The position numbers were made by a program, and so were the translations under genes. Positions 21,933 through 31,875 of a stretch of DNA of 64,000 bases are shown piece by piece. The stretch is from Furcasterigmium furcatum (lineage: Eukaryota > Ascomycota > Sordariomycetes > Glomerellales > Plectosphaerellaceae): the NCBI GenBank assembly GCA_001599815.1, contig BCIA01000006.1:870961-934960 (forward strand). The letters are read 5' to 3'. Numbering within the stretch: the first letter of the stretch is position 1; every line of letters begins with the position of its first letter. A model generated the notes under the pieces. It worked only from the letters and a program-made list of their open reading frames with translations. It was not told the origin of the DNA and did no database searches.

Positions 21933-23817
21933 ATGGGCGATGAGACTAGATCACCCGGGGAGATCTCCCAGCCCAGATACCCGGCGTACCTTGGCTCCCG
22001 GGAGACATACAACTCTTCTCGTCCTGTTTCTGTAAGACAGCTTCGATATCGCCGCATCCCACTGCTACCCAGGCTCATAGAGAAAGGTCATCATTATAGG
22101 GGCCGGAATTGCCGGAATAGCAACGTCGATATTGCTGCAAGCAAAGGTGCCAAACCTGAGCTACACAATTTTTGAGCGGAACTCCAGAGTGGTCTGTTTA
22201 TCTTCCATGCCCTTACCGTTTATATCTAACCTGAGCCATAACCAGGGAGGCACATGGGCTGAGCAACAGTATGACGGCGTCCGCTGCGACGTCCCATCGC
22301 ACTCTTATCAGCTGTCCTTCGAGCCCAACACCCAATGGACCGAGTTCTACGCCAGCGGCCCCGAGATCCGCGAATACTATGAGCGGGTGTCGCGCAAGCA
22401 CGGCATCAACGAGCACATCCGACTATCTACGAGTGTGAAAAAGGCGACTTGGCTCGCCGGCAAGTCCCAGTGGCAAGTTGATGTCATCGACCACGGCAGC
22501 AATACGGAATACACCGCGTATGCCGACTTTCTCGTATCAGCCACAGGCCGACTGAACAACGCCAGTCTGCCAGACATCCCTGGACTAGGTAACTTCTCAG
22601 GTGCTGTGTTACACACTGGCCGCTGGGACAGATCCGTGGCCCTCGAAGACAAGCGCGTGGCCGTCGTCGGCAACGGTGCTTCAGGAATGCAGATCGTGCC
22701 GGCCCTACTCCCACGCGTGCAGCATCTCGTCCACTTCGCCCGCACACGTAACTGGGTCTCGGCCGCATTCAACAACGGTCTCACCGCTCTCGCGGCCAAG
22801 CAAGGCCATCCCGGCGGACACCCGTACTCTGACGAGCAGCGGCTAGCCTTTGAGCGAGACCCTGCGGCCTACCTCGAGTACCGCAAAGGCCTGGATGCCA
22901 CCTTCCACAAGGGCTTCGGCGCCGGCTACAAGGACAGCGCCGCCAGCGCCGGGCTGCGCGCCGAGTTGACGGCCCTGATGGCGAATCGCGTGGACAACGA
23001 CCCAGCGCTGCTGGAAAAGCTCATCCCCGACTACGCACCCATATGCAAGCGGCTGACGCCCGCGCCGGGGTATCTCGAGGCGCTGCGAGACCCCAAGGTT
23101 GACTACGTGACCGAGCCCATTACCGAGGTGCGGGCACACAGCATCGTCACGCAAGATGGCGCCGTCCATCCTGTCGATGTCATTATCGCCGCCACCGGCT
23201 TCCCGGACAGCTCTGTGCCTGCTTTCCCCGTTCTCGGCCGCGATGGCCGCGACATGAGGGCCATATGGAGCCCGGACGGCGCCATCGGATACCCATGCAG
23301 CTACTTCGGCGTCATGGCTCCGGGCTTTCCGAACTATTTCTTCGTTCTCCAGACACAGGGGACCGCTTTCGGGGGTACCGTGCCGCTGCAGTGCGAGCAG
23401 ACAGCGACGTACATCGCGCAGTGCATACGCAAGGTCCAGGCCCAGTCGTACGCATCCCTGGATCCGACCGAGGAGGCGACTCGGGACTTCGACGCCGTGG
23501 TCGAGGGCTTCTTTGCGGACAAGGTCACGACGGACAGTTGCAGCAGCTGGTGGAAGCAAGGCTCTGGGCCCTCGCGAGTCCTCGTCGGCTGGCCTGGATC
23601 CGGCCATCACAAGTGGGACATCTCCCGATTTCCTCGCTGGGAGGACTTTTCCTACCAGCGGCGTGAGGGGGCCGAGGAGAACCGGTTCCATTACTTTGGC
23701 AGCGGGCTGACAGTCAAGGAGGAGAAGGGCGACGTGGAGGTCCTGACGGCATACCTGACGGAGGTCGGCAGGGCGGACTTGCCGACTCTTCACGAGAGCT
23801 GGACGCAGGGGTACTGA
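21933..23817 (+). CDS. FAD-dependent monooxygenase, Baeyer-Villiger type
   Basis: Exons 21933-22031, 22081-22191 and 22246-23817 encode about 593 aa. The second intron (54 nt, branch TCTAAC) is a multiple of three and stays open if unspliced; removing it gives FERNSRV-GGTWAEQQYDGVRCD, as in the family. Visible motifs are the FAD Rossmann loop VIIIGAGIAGIA, the BVMO fingerprint FSGAVLHTGRWD, the NADPH loop VAVVGNGASGMQIVP and IIAATGF. Such enzymes insert oxygen into ketones to give esters or lactones in catabolism and secondary metabolism. It is cytosolic with no signal peptide. It is divergent from an ACS transporter and upstream of a hydrolase, suggesting a small pathway. Confidence 0.9.
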
Positions 23818-23916
23818 AGATGGATGTAGATGAACTTGAGCTAGTATTCTTTGTACCTAGCCAAAAGGATGCCGCATTTGTGCAGTCAATGGGATGGGCT
23901 CAGGCTACTTAGACAT

Positions 23917-24633
23917 CTACTGAATCTCCTTCGACTCGATGATAGTAGCCACAACGTCTGCCAACTCTGCAAGAGAAACCTGGGAATCTGTGTTAGCTCC
24001 GGGACCATAGGATAAGTAGTCATCATGTAAACCTACCCGCACCAGCTCCTCCGCTGTGGCGTTCGGGATGTCTCGATCGCCAACGGCATCGCTAACGGCA
24101 TAGACATCATAACCCAGCTCGGCTGCAGCGCGAACGGTAGCCGACACGCAATTGTGCGCCATGTAGCCTAGAGAGCGCATCCCACATGATTAGCAGACGC
24201 CCAGAATCCCGCGACCTCTTCCCAACTCACCAACAACCACCAGCCTCTTCTTGCCAGTCTTGTCCAGATTCTCCTGGAAGGTGGTGCCCGTGAAGGCGCT
24301 CGCGTGGACCTTGTGCACGACCGGCTCGCCCTCCACAGGCTGGAGCTCCTCCAAGATCTCAGCGAGGGGCGTGCCCGGCGTGAAGATGGGTGCTCCCGCC
24401 GGCACGTCTGCCACGACGTGAACCACGCTGCCGCCAGCAGACCTGTAGCGATCGAGCAGTGTCTTTATGGCAGCTCGGGTCTCAGAGACCTTGGCTGTCG
24501 TTAACAGGCCGGTGGCGTACTCGCCCTGGGCATCGATGATGGCGAGGACCGAGTCGGTCAGCGTCGGGCGGTTGGACGGAACGCCCAGAATAGTGCGGAT
24601 GGTCTGCACGGGAGGGGCGGTCAAGGAGGACAT
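23917..24633 (-). CDS. Isochorismatase-fold (cysteine) hydrolase
   Basis: Exons 24231-24633, 24037-24167 and 23917-23979 encode 198 aa. The last intron (57 nt) stays open if retained; splicing restores EELVR-VSLAELADVV, the typical C-terminus. The catalytic triad of the family is present: Asp in SVLAIIDAQGEY, Lys in VVHKVHASAF and Cys in GYMAHNCVSATVRAAAELGY. Family members hydrolyse amide or vinyl-ether bonds (nicotinamidase, ureidoacrylate or N-carbamoyl amidases, isochorismatase). ATG 24633 is preferred over a leader start at 24693. Two CGGGTGGGA elements lie 111-141 bp upstream of the start. The exact substrate is unknown. Confidence 0.9.
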
Positions 24634-24743
24634 GGCTGCGGCTGTAAGATGTGCAAACGATGAAGCAGAATATTGTGAATGAGAGAAGCACACAATGACC
24701 TTTTTGCTGGAAATGGGCAGTACATATACGTCGTTGTGAGGAG

Positions 24744-24774
24744 TTCGGGTGGGAACACGATCTCGGGTGGGACA
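24744..24774. promoter_or_regulatory. Two CGGGTGGGA motifs upstream of the hydrolase
   Basis: TTCGGGTGGGAACAC (24744-24758) and TCGGGTGGGACA (24763-24774) repeat the element found in the MFS/monooxygenase promoter. The first shares TCGGGTGGGAACA exactly with 21653-21665. Confidence 0.5.
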
Positions 24775-25138
24775 CCAACCTCATCTCGGCCACGGGGCAA
24801 AACCCGGCAGAGCTCCCCGTTTGTCATGTTTTGACGCGGTAAGAATCGAATTACAAAGCAAGCGGCGTATGAACCCGGGGAAAGCCCGATGGTCATTGAA
24901 GGGCAAGTAGAGAACACGAAACTATCGAGGCGGAGATCAACTGCATGCCTACGGGTCCTCATCTAACATCACGTCCGACAGTACCACGCCCCGCATTGAG
25001 AGGTATTCAAATTCACATGCTATGTAAAACGTCGGTACAATACATCGACTTCATATCCCCGACGGCATGGTACCGACGGGGACTTCACTGCGTGGGGCAG
25101 ATGGACAGCACCCCCTCGCTCGCCGCTCGCGCACGGCT
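24775..25138. other. Intergenic region
   Basis: This is 3' of the 2-oxoglutarate oxygenase gene and distal promoter of the hydrolase. No gene is seen. Confidence 0.4.
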
Positions 25139-26500
25139 TCATACGGGCAGGACGACCTTGACGCCCATGTACTCGCGCTGGTGCATGAGCTTGCCGTCGA
25201 TGATGACCTGGTCGGCGCCGACGCGGTTGCGCACCGTGTCCGTGGGGTCCGTCGCCGTTGCGATCTGGATCTCGCGCCACTGCTTGTTCGTGGGCACCAG
25301 CTGGCCCGCGGCGGTGCGCTTCTTGAACTCGGAGTAGACGCCCTGGTCCTCGACGCAGCCTTCTCGCTGGATGAGGGGGGATTCTGGGGGGGTTAGTGGC
25401 TGTCTACATCAGAAGATGGCGGGTGGCTTACCGGTAGCAGGGCCCATGCGAAGGTCCCCGACGGAGCTGTTGAACAGCACCAGGGAGAGGCGCTCCTCCT
25501 GGAGCTGGTCGACGGGGGGCTTGAAGACGCGGTGGCGGGTGGCCTTGAAGTGGCCGCCGGAGACGATCTCGAGGGTGTCGCCAATGTTAATGACGAGCGC
25601 GCCGGGCTTGTAGGGGACGTAGTACCACTGCTCGTCGCGGCCCCAGATCTGGAGGCAGGAGATGGGCACGGAGAAGAGGAGGGTGGTCAGGCCGAAGTCG
25701 GTGTGGCCGTGCATACGGAGACCCTTGGAAGCCTCCTCGGTGGACTTTTGCACCGGGCGGAAGAGGGCGTGGCGGAAGTAGCCCTCGCCGGTAGGGCAGC
25801 CGTGGGACTGGACGTTGTCCCAGAGGTAGTCGTCGGGCAGCTCGAGGACGCGGGAGAAGAGCGTCAGGAGCCTCCTGTTGACGGATTTGGTGAGGTAGTT
25901 GCAGAATTCCTCGATCTCGTCCATGAAGGGGTGCAGGCAGTTGGGGACGCGGTTCTGCTGGTCCTCCCAGTCGGGCCTGTACCAGTTGAACTGCTCGATG
26001 CCATCGGGGGGTCCAGGGGTGCGCTGGAAAAGTCAGACATGAGGAGCACGCGGACCAGCGGTTGGACATACCTTAAAGCCAAAGGGATGCTTGTAGCCGG
26101 ACCAAACGCCGGTGTCAGGGGAGAACAGCAGGCGCTGCTTATCCTCGTCGCTGATATTTTGGTACAGATATTGGGCGATGGCGAATTGGCGGTGGAGCTG
26201 GAGGAAGGCCGTGATCAGTATGTAATTTGTTTGTTGGAGATTTCTCGTTCTTACCTGCTCTAGGGAGATGCCGTAGTTCTCCAAGAAGAGGAAGCCATCA
26301 TCGCGGATGGCCTTCTTCACCTGCTGGACAAGGTTGTTGACGACTTCGGGGTCCTCAGAGTCGAGAAGAGAAAGGTCGATAGAGCTCAGCTCGGCAAAGT
26401 TCTCGGTCTGCTTGGTGGTAGGAGGAGGGACCCATTCAGGGACAAAAGGCTTGCCGGGCAGATCAGCGGCCGGCGGGTTGAACGGGGCAGCAGGAGCCAT
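25139..26500 (-). CDS. 2-oxoglutarate/Fe(II)-dependent oxygenase (isopenicillin N synthase-like)
   Basis: Four exons (26255-26500, 26072-26197, 25432-26023, 25139-25383) encode 402 aa. Introns are 57, 48 and 48 nt, all GT-AG and in phase. The N-terminal DIOX_N region (SSIDLSLLDSEDPEVVNNL...AIRDDGFLFLENYGI) precedes the double-stranded beta-helix. The iron ligands are His and Asp in RMHGHTDFGLTTLL and His in GGHFKATRHRVF; 2OG-binding is by Arg and Ser in ERLSLVLF. An extended C-terminus (REGCVEDQGVYSEFKKRTAA...) is usual in fungal members. It should hydroxylate or desaturate a small molecule in the cytosol. It is divergent from the RidA gene and may belong with the nearby monooxygenase and hydrolase. 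Confidence 0.92.
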
Positions 26501-27338
26501 GATATCGATGTGATGATTGCCTTTGATAAGTCTAAGGGTTATGGTTGGTTCTGGGGGATCTGGCGACGGCTAGGTTGAGTGGTTTCTTCTTATACCTCTA
26601 TGCATGCAAGTGACTTAAACAAGGTGGTCAGTCTTTCGTCTTGTATCGTACGATCGATTTAATGCGAGATCGAGCTCCGCCGAGGAAAGAGACAATCTGT
26701 AAGACGGGAACGACTTTGGAGCTCGTCGGAGGCTGGCGACACGTCCTCTCGGGACGCGTGACCTGCTGCCAGCTCCGTTTGCCGATATCCCCCTTTGTTT
26801 CATTAGTTTCCTAGTTTTCGCTGGGATCACCGATGTCACGGACACTATCCGGCATGCATCCTGCTATCTGGCACCTCCCTCGCCACCTCCTCCATGCGCT
26901 GCAGCTCCTCCTGTATCTCGGAGCAGTATCAAGGGGATCATGATGGAGATCTAACAGCCCGAGTTGGGGAATGGCTGAATGCGGTTAGTCCGGGTTCTCC
27001 AACTGGGAGGAGTGAATGACTCGCGGACTCAATGCGGGTAGCGTGGGAGGAGCTCCTCCCAGATCCCCAACCAAAGCCGGGATGCACACTTGGCACGTCA
27101 AGGCTGCATGGGGAGCCTCCTATCTTATGCACATGGAGCTCCTCCCGATCCAGAGGAGCCTTCCAAGATCTGTGGTGGAGATGCCGCAGATATCGATGCG
27201 TCAGATGCGATTTAAACTGCGGAAAGGAAGATAAGGGAGGGCTGACATTTAGCCATCCATCTCCAGTCTCAGTCGTGTCACACCCTTGCACAACCGAAAT
27301 CCCGAGCATTCCCAAGTTCAGCCTCAGCAACCGCAAAC
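26501..27338. other. Shared divergent promoter, oxygenase and RidA genes
   Basis: No gene is seen. The region holds several GGGAGGAG/CTCCTCCC blocks, including a perfect palindrome at 27044-27061 and a partial copy near 27126-27143. Confidence 0.5.
27044..27061. promoter_or_regulatory. Perfect 18-bp palindrome TGGGAGGAGCTCCTCCCA
   Basis: This is a perfect inverted repeat about 280 bp upstream of the RidA start. Half-sites recur at about 27003-27011 and 27130-27137. A role as a dimeric regulator site or stress-response-like element is possible; the binder is unknown. Confidence 0.45.
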
Positions 27339-27799
27339 ATGTCCCGCCAGCTCATCTCCAGCGAGAAGTTCCCCCCCAAGCCGCACAACTGTAAGTCCAC
27401 GCCCCGGCAACGTCACCCCTGTTCTGGCTGACAAGGCGCAAAGGCCCGGCGACCAAGGTTCCCGGCCTCGTCTTCCTGGCCGGCCAGACCGCCACTGGCG
27501 AGATTAAGCAGGCGACGGTACGTTCAGGCAGCCCATCGCAATCAAAGCGTCGACTAATTTGAGATTGTTAGAGGACTGTGCTTCAGAACCTCAAGGAGGT
27601 GCTCGAGCTCTCCGGCTCCTCCCTCGAGCAGGTCGTCAAGTACAACGTGTACCTTGCCGACATGAAGGACTTTGCCGCCATGAACGAGGTGTACATCGAG
27701 TTCCTTCCCAAGCCCATGCCTTCGCGCTCCTGCCTCCAGGCTGTCCCCCCTGGTGAGGGCACTGTCATTGAGATTGAGTGCATTGCGCAGGTCGACTAA
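27339..27799 (+). CDS. RidA/YjgF/UK114-family enamine/imine deaminase
   Basis: Exons 27339-27390, 27444-27517 and 27572-27799 encode 117 aa, the normal family length. The introns (53 and 54 nt) give PKPHN-CPATKVPGLVFLAGQT and EIKQAT-RTVLQNLKEVLE. Conserved elements are VFLAGQTATGE, QNLKEVLELSGSSLEQVVKYNVYLADM, the arginine in MPSRSCLQAVPP that binds the substrate carboxylate, and the C-terminal IEIECIAQVD. RidA proteins hydrolyse reactive 2-aminoacrylate-type enamines, and paralogues serve in catabolic clusters. Fungal genomes usually hold several copies, so its link to the neighbouring cluster is an inference. Confidence 0.93.
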
Positions 27800-27950
27800 G
27801 CGGAGATGTTTTATGAATGGAAATGAATAGAATGGATAGACTTGGATAAAATCATGATTCCCGTTTTCATCTAGGCACGCTGAGATACATGTGTTGTGAG
27901 CATCAGTGGTACACTACAGCATGATGATGAATGCATTTCGCCCGCTCAGA

Positions 27951-29462
27951 TTAAAATGCTGTCATGCAAAGCAGTGCTGCACCCAAGGCAAGCAGTACGG
28001 GGGCTCCATTAACAACCCCGGCACCCTCTGGCTCCGAAGACCCGGTCCCAGAAGCCTCGCCCGTGGGACTGGCCGTCGACGAGGGGCTCTCGGTCTCCGA
28101 TGAACTGGGACTCGCTTCAGGCATACTCTGGTTATAAGCTTCATACAGCCTCGTCATGTCCAGCTTGAGCTGTTTGATCGACTCGATGCCTCGGTACGAG
28201 TCCCACGAGTGGTCGAGGATACCTAGGTAGCCAAAGGTCAGCATCTTCCCGTCACATACATCACTTGTAAGGTACTCACCCCACGGCTCAGCCTCGTCTT
28301 GGACGCCCTCGCGGATGTAGTAGCTGCCGCCAAGCACCCAGAGCATCCACCCGATGTGGTTGTCGGACATGTAATCCACGAGGCACGTGTGGAAGCTCCC
28401 GTTATACTTGCCGCGCTCATCGGCCTGGGCGTGTCCCCACTCGCTCATGACCAGCGGCGCGCGGTTGCCGTCGGCCGGTGCCGTCGGGGCGCCGGACCCC
28501 AGGAGCTCGAGGAGCACGTAGTAATTGTCGCACGTATCGCCGACCTGCCCCCGGTCGTACTGGTGCTGCTCGAAGACGAACTTGTCTTTGTAGGACAGCT
28601 CGGCGATGGAGAAGTTGAACCCCTTCTCGGTGGGCGACTTGCCGAGGACGGGGGCGGAGAGGTCAAAGTCGAAGAGCTTGCCGCTAAAGAAGATGAGCAC
28701 GTCCGGGTTGGCCTCGTGCACGGCGTCGGCGGCCTCGAGCATGCGGTCCTTCCAGACCTGCCAGGTAGTCGGCTCCAGGGTGTCGGCGGCGGAGCCGGCG
28801 GGCAGGTGGCGCAGCTCGTTGCGCAGGCCGATGCTGGAGAAGGACGGCCAGTGGTCCGCGCCGTGGGAGGCCATGTAGGACAGCCCGCGGACCCAGGACG
28901 AGGCGTTGAAGTGCGTGTCTCCCCACCAGCCGTTGCCGTCGTCGAGGGCGCAGCACCACCCGGCCTTGGAGACGTGGTTGTCCAGGTGGAGGAGGATGCC
29001 CTGGCGGTCCAGCTCAGCGGCAACGGCGTCGAAGACCTCCAGGCGCGTCGTGTCGGCGTCGAAGGACGGGTTGTGCTCGATGATCCTGTCCAGGATACGC
29101 GTGCCGTTCTCGGCGCCCAGGACCTTGGAGAGCGTGGCCTTGAGAGTGACGTCGCCGCCGTTGTCGAGGATGTCGTCCACCATCTCGGTGGCGAACGTGA
29201 GCCGCACCGAGTTGAAGCCCGTCTCGGCCACCTTGGAGACGATGTCCGCGATGGACTGGTACTGCAGGCCCTCGGGGAACATGGCCTCCTCGTGCCCAGG
29301 CCAGTTGACGCCCACAAACGGAAAACGGTTGCCGTCCGCGTCGAGGATCCATCCGTCGTCTGCTGAGAGCGGGAGGAGGCTGTTGTCACGCCGTGGAAGC
29401 GGACTCTGCGACGCGCCGGCGCCGAGGAGCGCGGCGAACGCGAGGAACAAGAACGCGCCCAT
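27951..29462 (-). CDS. Secreted GH5-family glycoside hydrolase, GPI-type
   Basis: The gene reads open throughout at 503 aa, but an in-frame 57-nt intron (28223-28279, GTGAGT...CTAG) is likely. Its removal gives EPWG-ILDHSWDSYRG, as in related enzymes, and a 484-aa product. A signal peptide (MGAFLFLAFAALLGAGAS) leads into a TIM-barrel enzyme. The acid-base Glu is in SIGLRNELRHLP and the nucleophile Glu in PLVMSEWGHA. A Ser/Thr/Pro-rich linker and hydrophobic tail (APVLLALGAALLCMTAF) predict GPI anchoring. It likely acts on beta-glucans or cellulose at the cell surface. A second, unspliced form would insert 19 residues next to the active-site barrel end. Confidence 0.9.
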   Translation of the reverse strand: MGAFLFLAFAALLGAGASQSPLPRRDNSLLPLSADDGWILDADGNRFPFVGVNWPGHEEAMFPEGLQYQSIADIVSKVAETGFNSVRLTFATEMVDDILDNGGDVTLKATLSKVLGAENGTRILDRIIEHNPSFDADTTRLEVFDAVAAELDRQGILLHLDNHVSKAGWCCALDDGNGWWGDTHFNASSWVRGLSYMASHGADHWPSFSSIGLRNELRHLPAGSAADTLEPTTWQVWKDRMLEAADAVHEANPDVLIFFSGKLFDFDLSAPVLGKSPTEKGFNFSIAELSYKDKFVFEQHQYDRGQVGDTCDNYYVLLELLGSGAPTAPADGNRAPLVMSEWGHAQADERGKYNGSFHTCLVDYMSDNHIGWMLWVLGGSYYIREGVQDEAEPWGEYLTSDVCDGKMLTFGYLGILDHSWDSYRGIESIKQLKLDMTRLYEAYNQSMPEASPSSSETESPSSTASPTGEASGTGSSEPEGAGVVNGAPVLLALGAALLCMTAF

Positions 29463-30752
29463 ATTCGCACACCGTTGAGAGCTAATGGATGGACGTTGAA
29501 GACGAAGCAGATGAGCGCCCTCTCTCCCAATGCTGACGGAGGAGATGACCTGACATTGATGGGCCGTGCCGAGGCATGCGTGGTCTCCCCCGCATTATGG
29601 CGTCTGTTGACTTCCTATTAAGGATCGTGGAGATTGGCCAGCCCCTGTTCTGACACCGAGCCAAGCTGGGCCCTGCGATGAGTTCTCCTACCTTGGAATG
29701 GTGCCGCTGACCCCGGAATTGCTGGTTCAACTTCAACGGTTCATGTGGGCAGTGCAACAAGTCCGAACTCCGAGTCCTCAGCCACAGTTTGCTCCGGACC
29801 CAGAGACGGAAGGCTGCACTCGATTCTTGGGATGCTGCCGGGCAACCCTGGGCAGTTCAGCTGTTGTGGCGTACACAGCAATACGTACGCCACAACTGAA
29901 CTCCAAGGGTTCCCCAGCTGTGGTCGTATTTCATGGACAGAAATGACCCCGTTTGCCCAGCTCGGGATCTCGGACAAACTGCCCTTCGGTCGGACCGGAA
30001 ATGTCGAGCTCGCCGGCAGCTCTTTGCCGCATCGAGCAGATCACTACCGAGATCAAGACGCAAAATGCGCGCCTGTCAGAGCTGCCTGTCACCGGCCCCC
30101 AATCTCCAGAACTGGAATCACTTGCCACTCCCCACCAAGCTGACAGCTTTCAGTCGCTGTGTCGATACCTCGACCAAAGTCCCGTCCACCAGGCTCGGCG
30201 CCTCCGTCCTGCCAGGTCTCTGGCCAAGCTGATCCCATCGGTCCCTGCAGCAGGCCTGCCGTATGATTGGCTTGGTCGCAACGCGAATGTGCCTTCAGCC
30301 CTACAAGTAGTGAAGATTGCCGCGACGCCGATTACAATGTCATCATCATGCGACCCGAATTGGGCGTTTGCGGGGGGAGGATTGAGACCCCGGCTTCGGT
30401 GTCCCCAGAACGAGGTGGCGGCTCGACTATAACAACAATGATTGTCCAACTATGTGTTCATATGGTAACACTGATTCTCGTGATGATCGGTCAATGACAT
30501 CAAACTTGTCAGACTTGTTGCGACTCTAGCCATGTTGCCATAGTAGAATGAGACGTTGCGAGGCACTTGGATGACCAGAAGATCAAGCCCTCGCAGGTAT
30601 AAGAATGTTGCCAGACTCCGTCCTCGGAACAGTATCTCAATATCACTTCTCTACACCACAAAAACAATTCGATTACTGGCTGACCGCATTCCACACTCGC
30701 AACCAACCATCTACAACTTTGTTCCCAAACTCTCAAGCCCCAAACAGCCAAT
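29463..30752. other. Intergenic region with inverted-repeat fragment
   Basis: No gene is supported. It separates two divergent secreted-protein genes and contains the inverted repeat at 29854-29902. Confidence 0.5.
29854..29902. repeat. Inverted repeat, dispersed element copy 2
   Basis: The left arm 29854-29874 and right arm 29885-29902 are complementary (core TTGTGGCGTAC / GTACGCCACAA) with a three-base insertion in the left arm and a ten-base loop. The left arm plus loop shares 23 nt with 10011-10033. It looks like the terminus of a miniature transposon. Confidence 0.6.
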
Positions 30753-31321
30753 ATGCGCGCCACGACTGCCATCTGCACCGCTCTCGGCGCCGCCTCCCTC
30801 GCAAGCGGCATGGCCATTGACCAGAAGCGGGACGAGTACAGCTTCTCCTGTGGCTGCGAGGGCCAGAGCGATGCAAACGTCGCCGATTGTCAGGCCGCGA
30901 TTGACTCCGTTGACACAGAAGCCGCGACCATCGGTACGACAGACCCCAACTCTCACCCTTCACCGTAGCTAACCGCAAGCAAGATCCCATGAAGGCCCTG
31001 GACACCAAGAAGGTCGGGCTCTGGAGCACAGTGCACATCATGTACGAGTCGGGCGACTGCATCATCGGCGCCGCGACGCACCAGCAGCCCCCCATGCCCG
31101 GCGGCGGCGGTGGCTCGCTCTACGGGACCAGCATTGACGGACAGGGCTTCAAGGACCTTGCACAGGTAAGAACATACAAACTGACCCTGTTCGCTGGGGT
31201 TTCAGGGAGAGCTAATGATCTCCTTCAGAAAATGCTCGACGATTGCCAGGACAGCGGCAAGGGTTTGGTCAACTCCTGCGCCTCGGTCGGCACGGGCAAT
31301 GTTGTCCTCTCGAAGAAGTAA
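30753..31321 (+). CDS. Small secreted cysteine-containing protein, unknown
   Basis: Exons 30753-30933, 30984-31165 and 31229-31321 encode 151 aa. Both introns are phase-consistent (50 and 63 nt). An N-terminal signal peptide (MRATTAICTALGAASLASGMA) is followed by a mature domain with six cysteines, in SCGC, ADC, GDC, DDC and NSC contexts. A glycine-rich loop (PMPGGGGGSLYG) lies in the middle. The DCQAAID block and even cysteine count fit small disulfide-bonded extracellular proteins of plant-associated fungi. I do not recognise a named family. It could be an effector or a developmental secreted protein; the sequence does not settle which. Confidence 0.75.
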
Positions 31322-31875
31322 ACAACGTTGGTGGCTGAGAAACGCCACAACGAGAAGCCTCGGTCATGATCAATAGAGCTGCTGTGTTTGTATAAGTACG
31401 ACTTGTGAATGACTTTATAGAATTTTGCTGGGGAAGATCTGTCAAGATAGCGCGTCAATTCACTAGAGATAAGGAACGAAACATCCCAGGTGACTGCCAG
31501 TGTCCAATCTTTCCGAACCAAATCTCCTAGACGGGGACGATCAGAGTGCAAATCAAGTCGTCCCAGTTAAGGATCAAACTGGGTCAAGTACCGTAGCACA
31601 AGGCTAAATCTGAGAGACCTTGTGGATCAGGCAGCCACAGAACTCTTCCCGTGTGCCCTTAGGACTAAGAGCAGTGACCTGACGACCACAGCAGGGTCCC
31701 CCGGTGACCGCACTGCCTAGTCAACATTAAGCCCAAACTGGTTCAGCCACGGATGTCTCAGCCAAACGGATCTCTATTGCCACCGAGGAGGGTATATACA
31801 AAGCGGTACCTAGGTTCTATCTGTCTATGTGTATGCAAAGCGTCCCTTTCATGTATCCCATCGTACACCCGCCAC
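31322..31875. other. Intergenic region
   Basis: 3' regions of two convergent genes. Nothing else is seen. Confidence 0.4.

Noticed and set aside
22843..23793. Minus-strand open frame of 316 codons opposite the monooxygenase
   Set aside because: Antisense shadow; the plus strand has clear FAD and NADPH motifs.
28299..29366. Long plus-strand open frame (355 codons) opposite the GH5 gene
   Set aside because: It is the antisense shadow of GC-rich GH5 coding sequence; composition is Val/Gly/Arg-rich with no domain.
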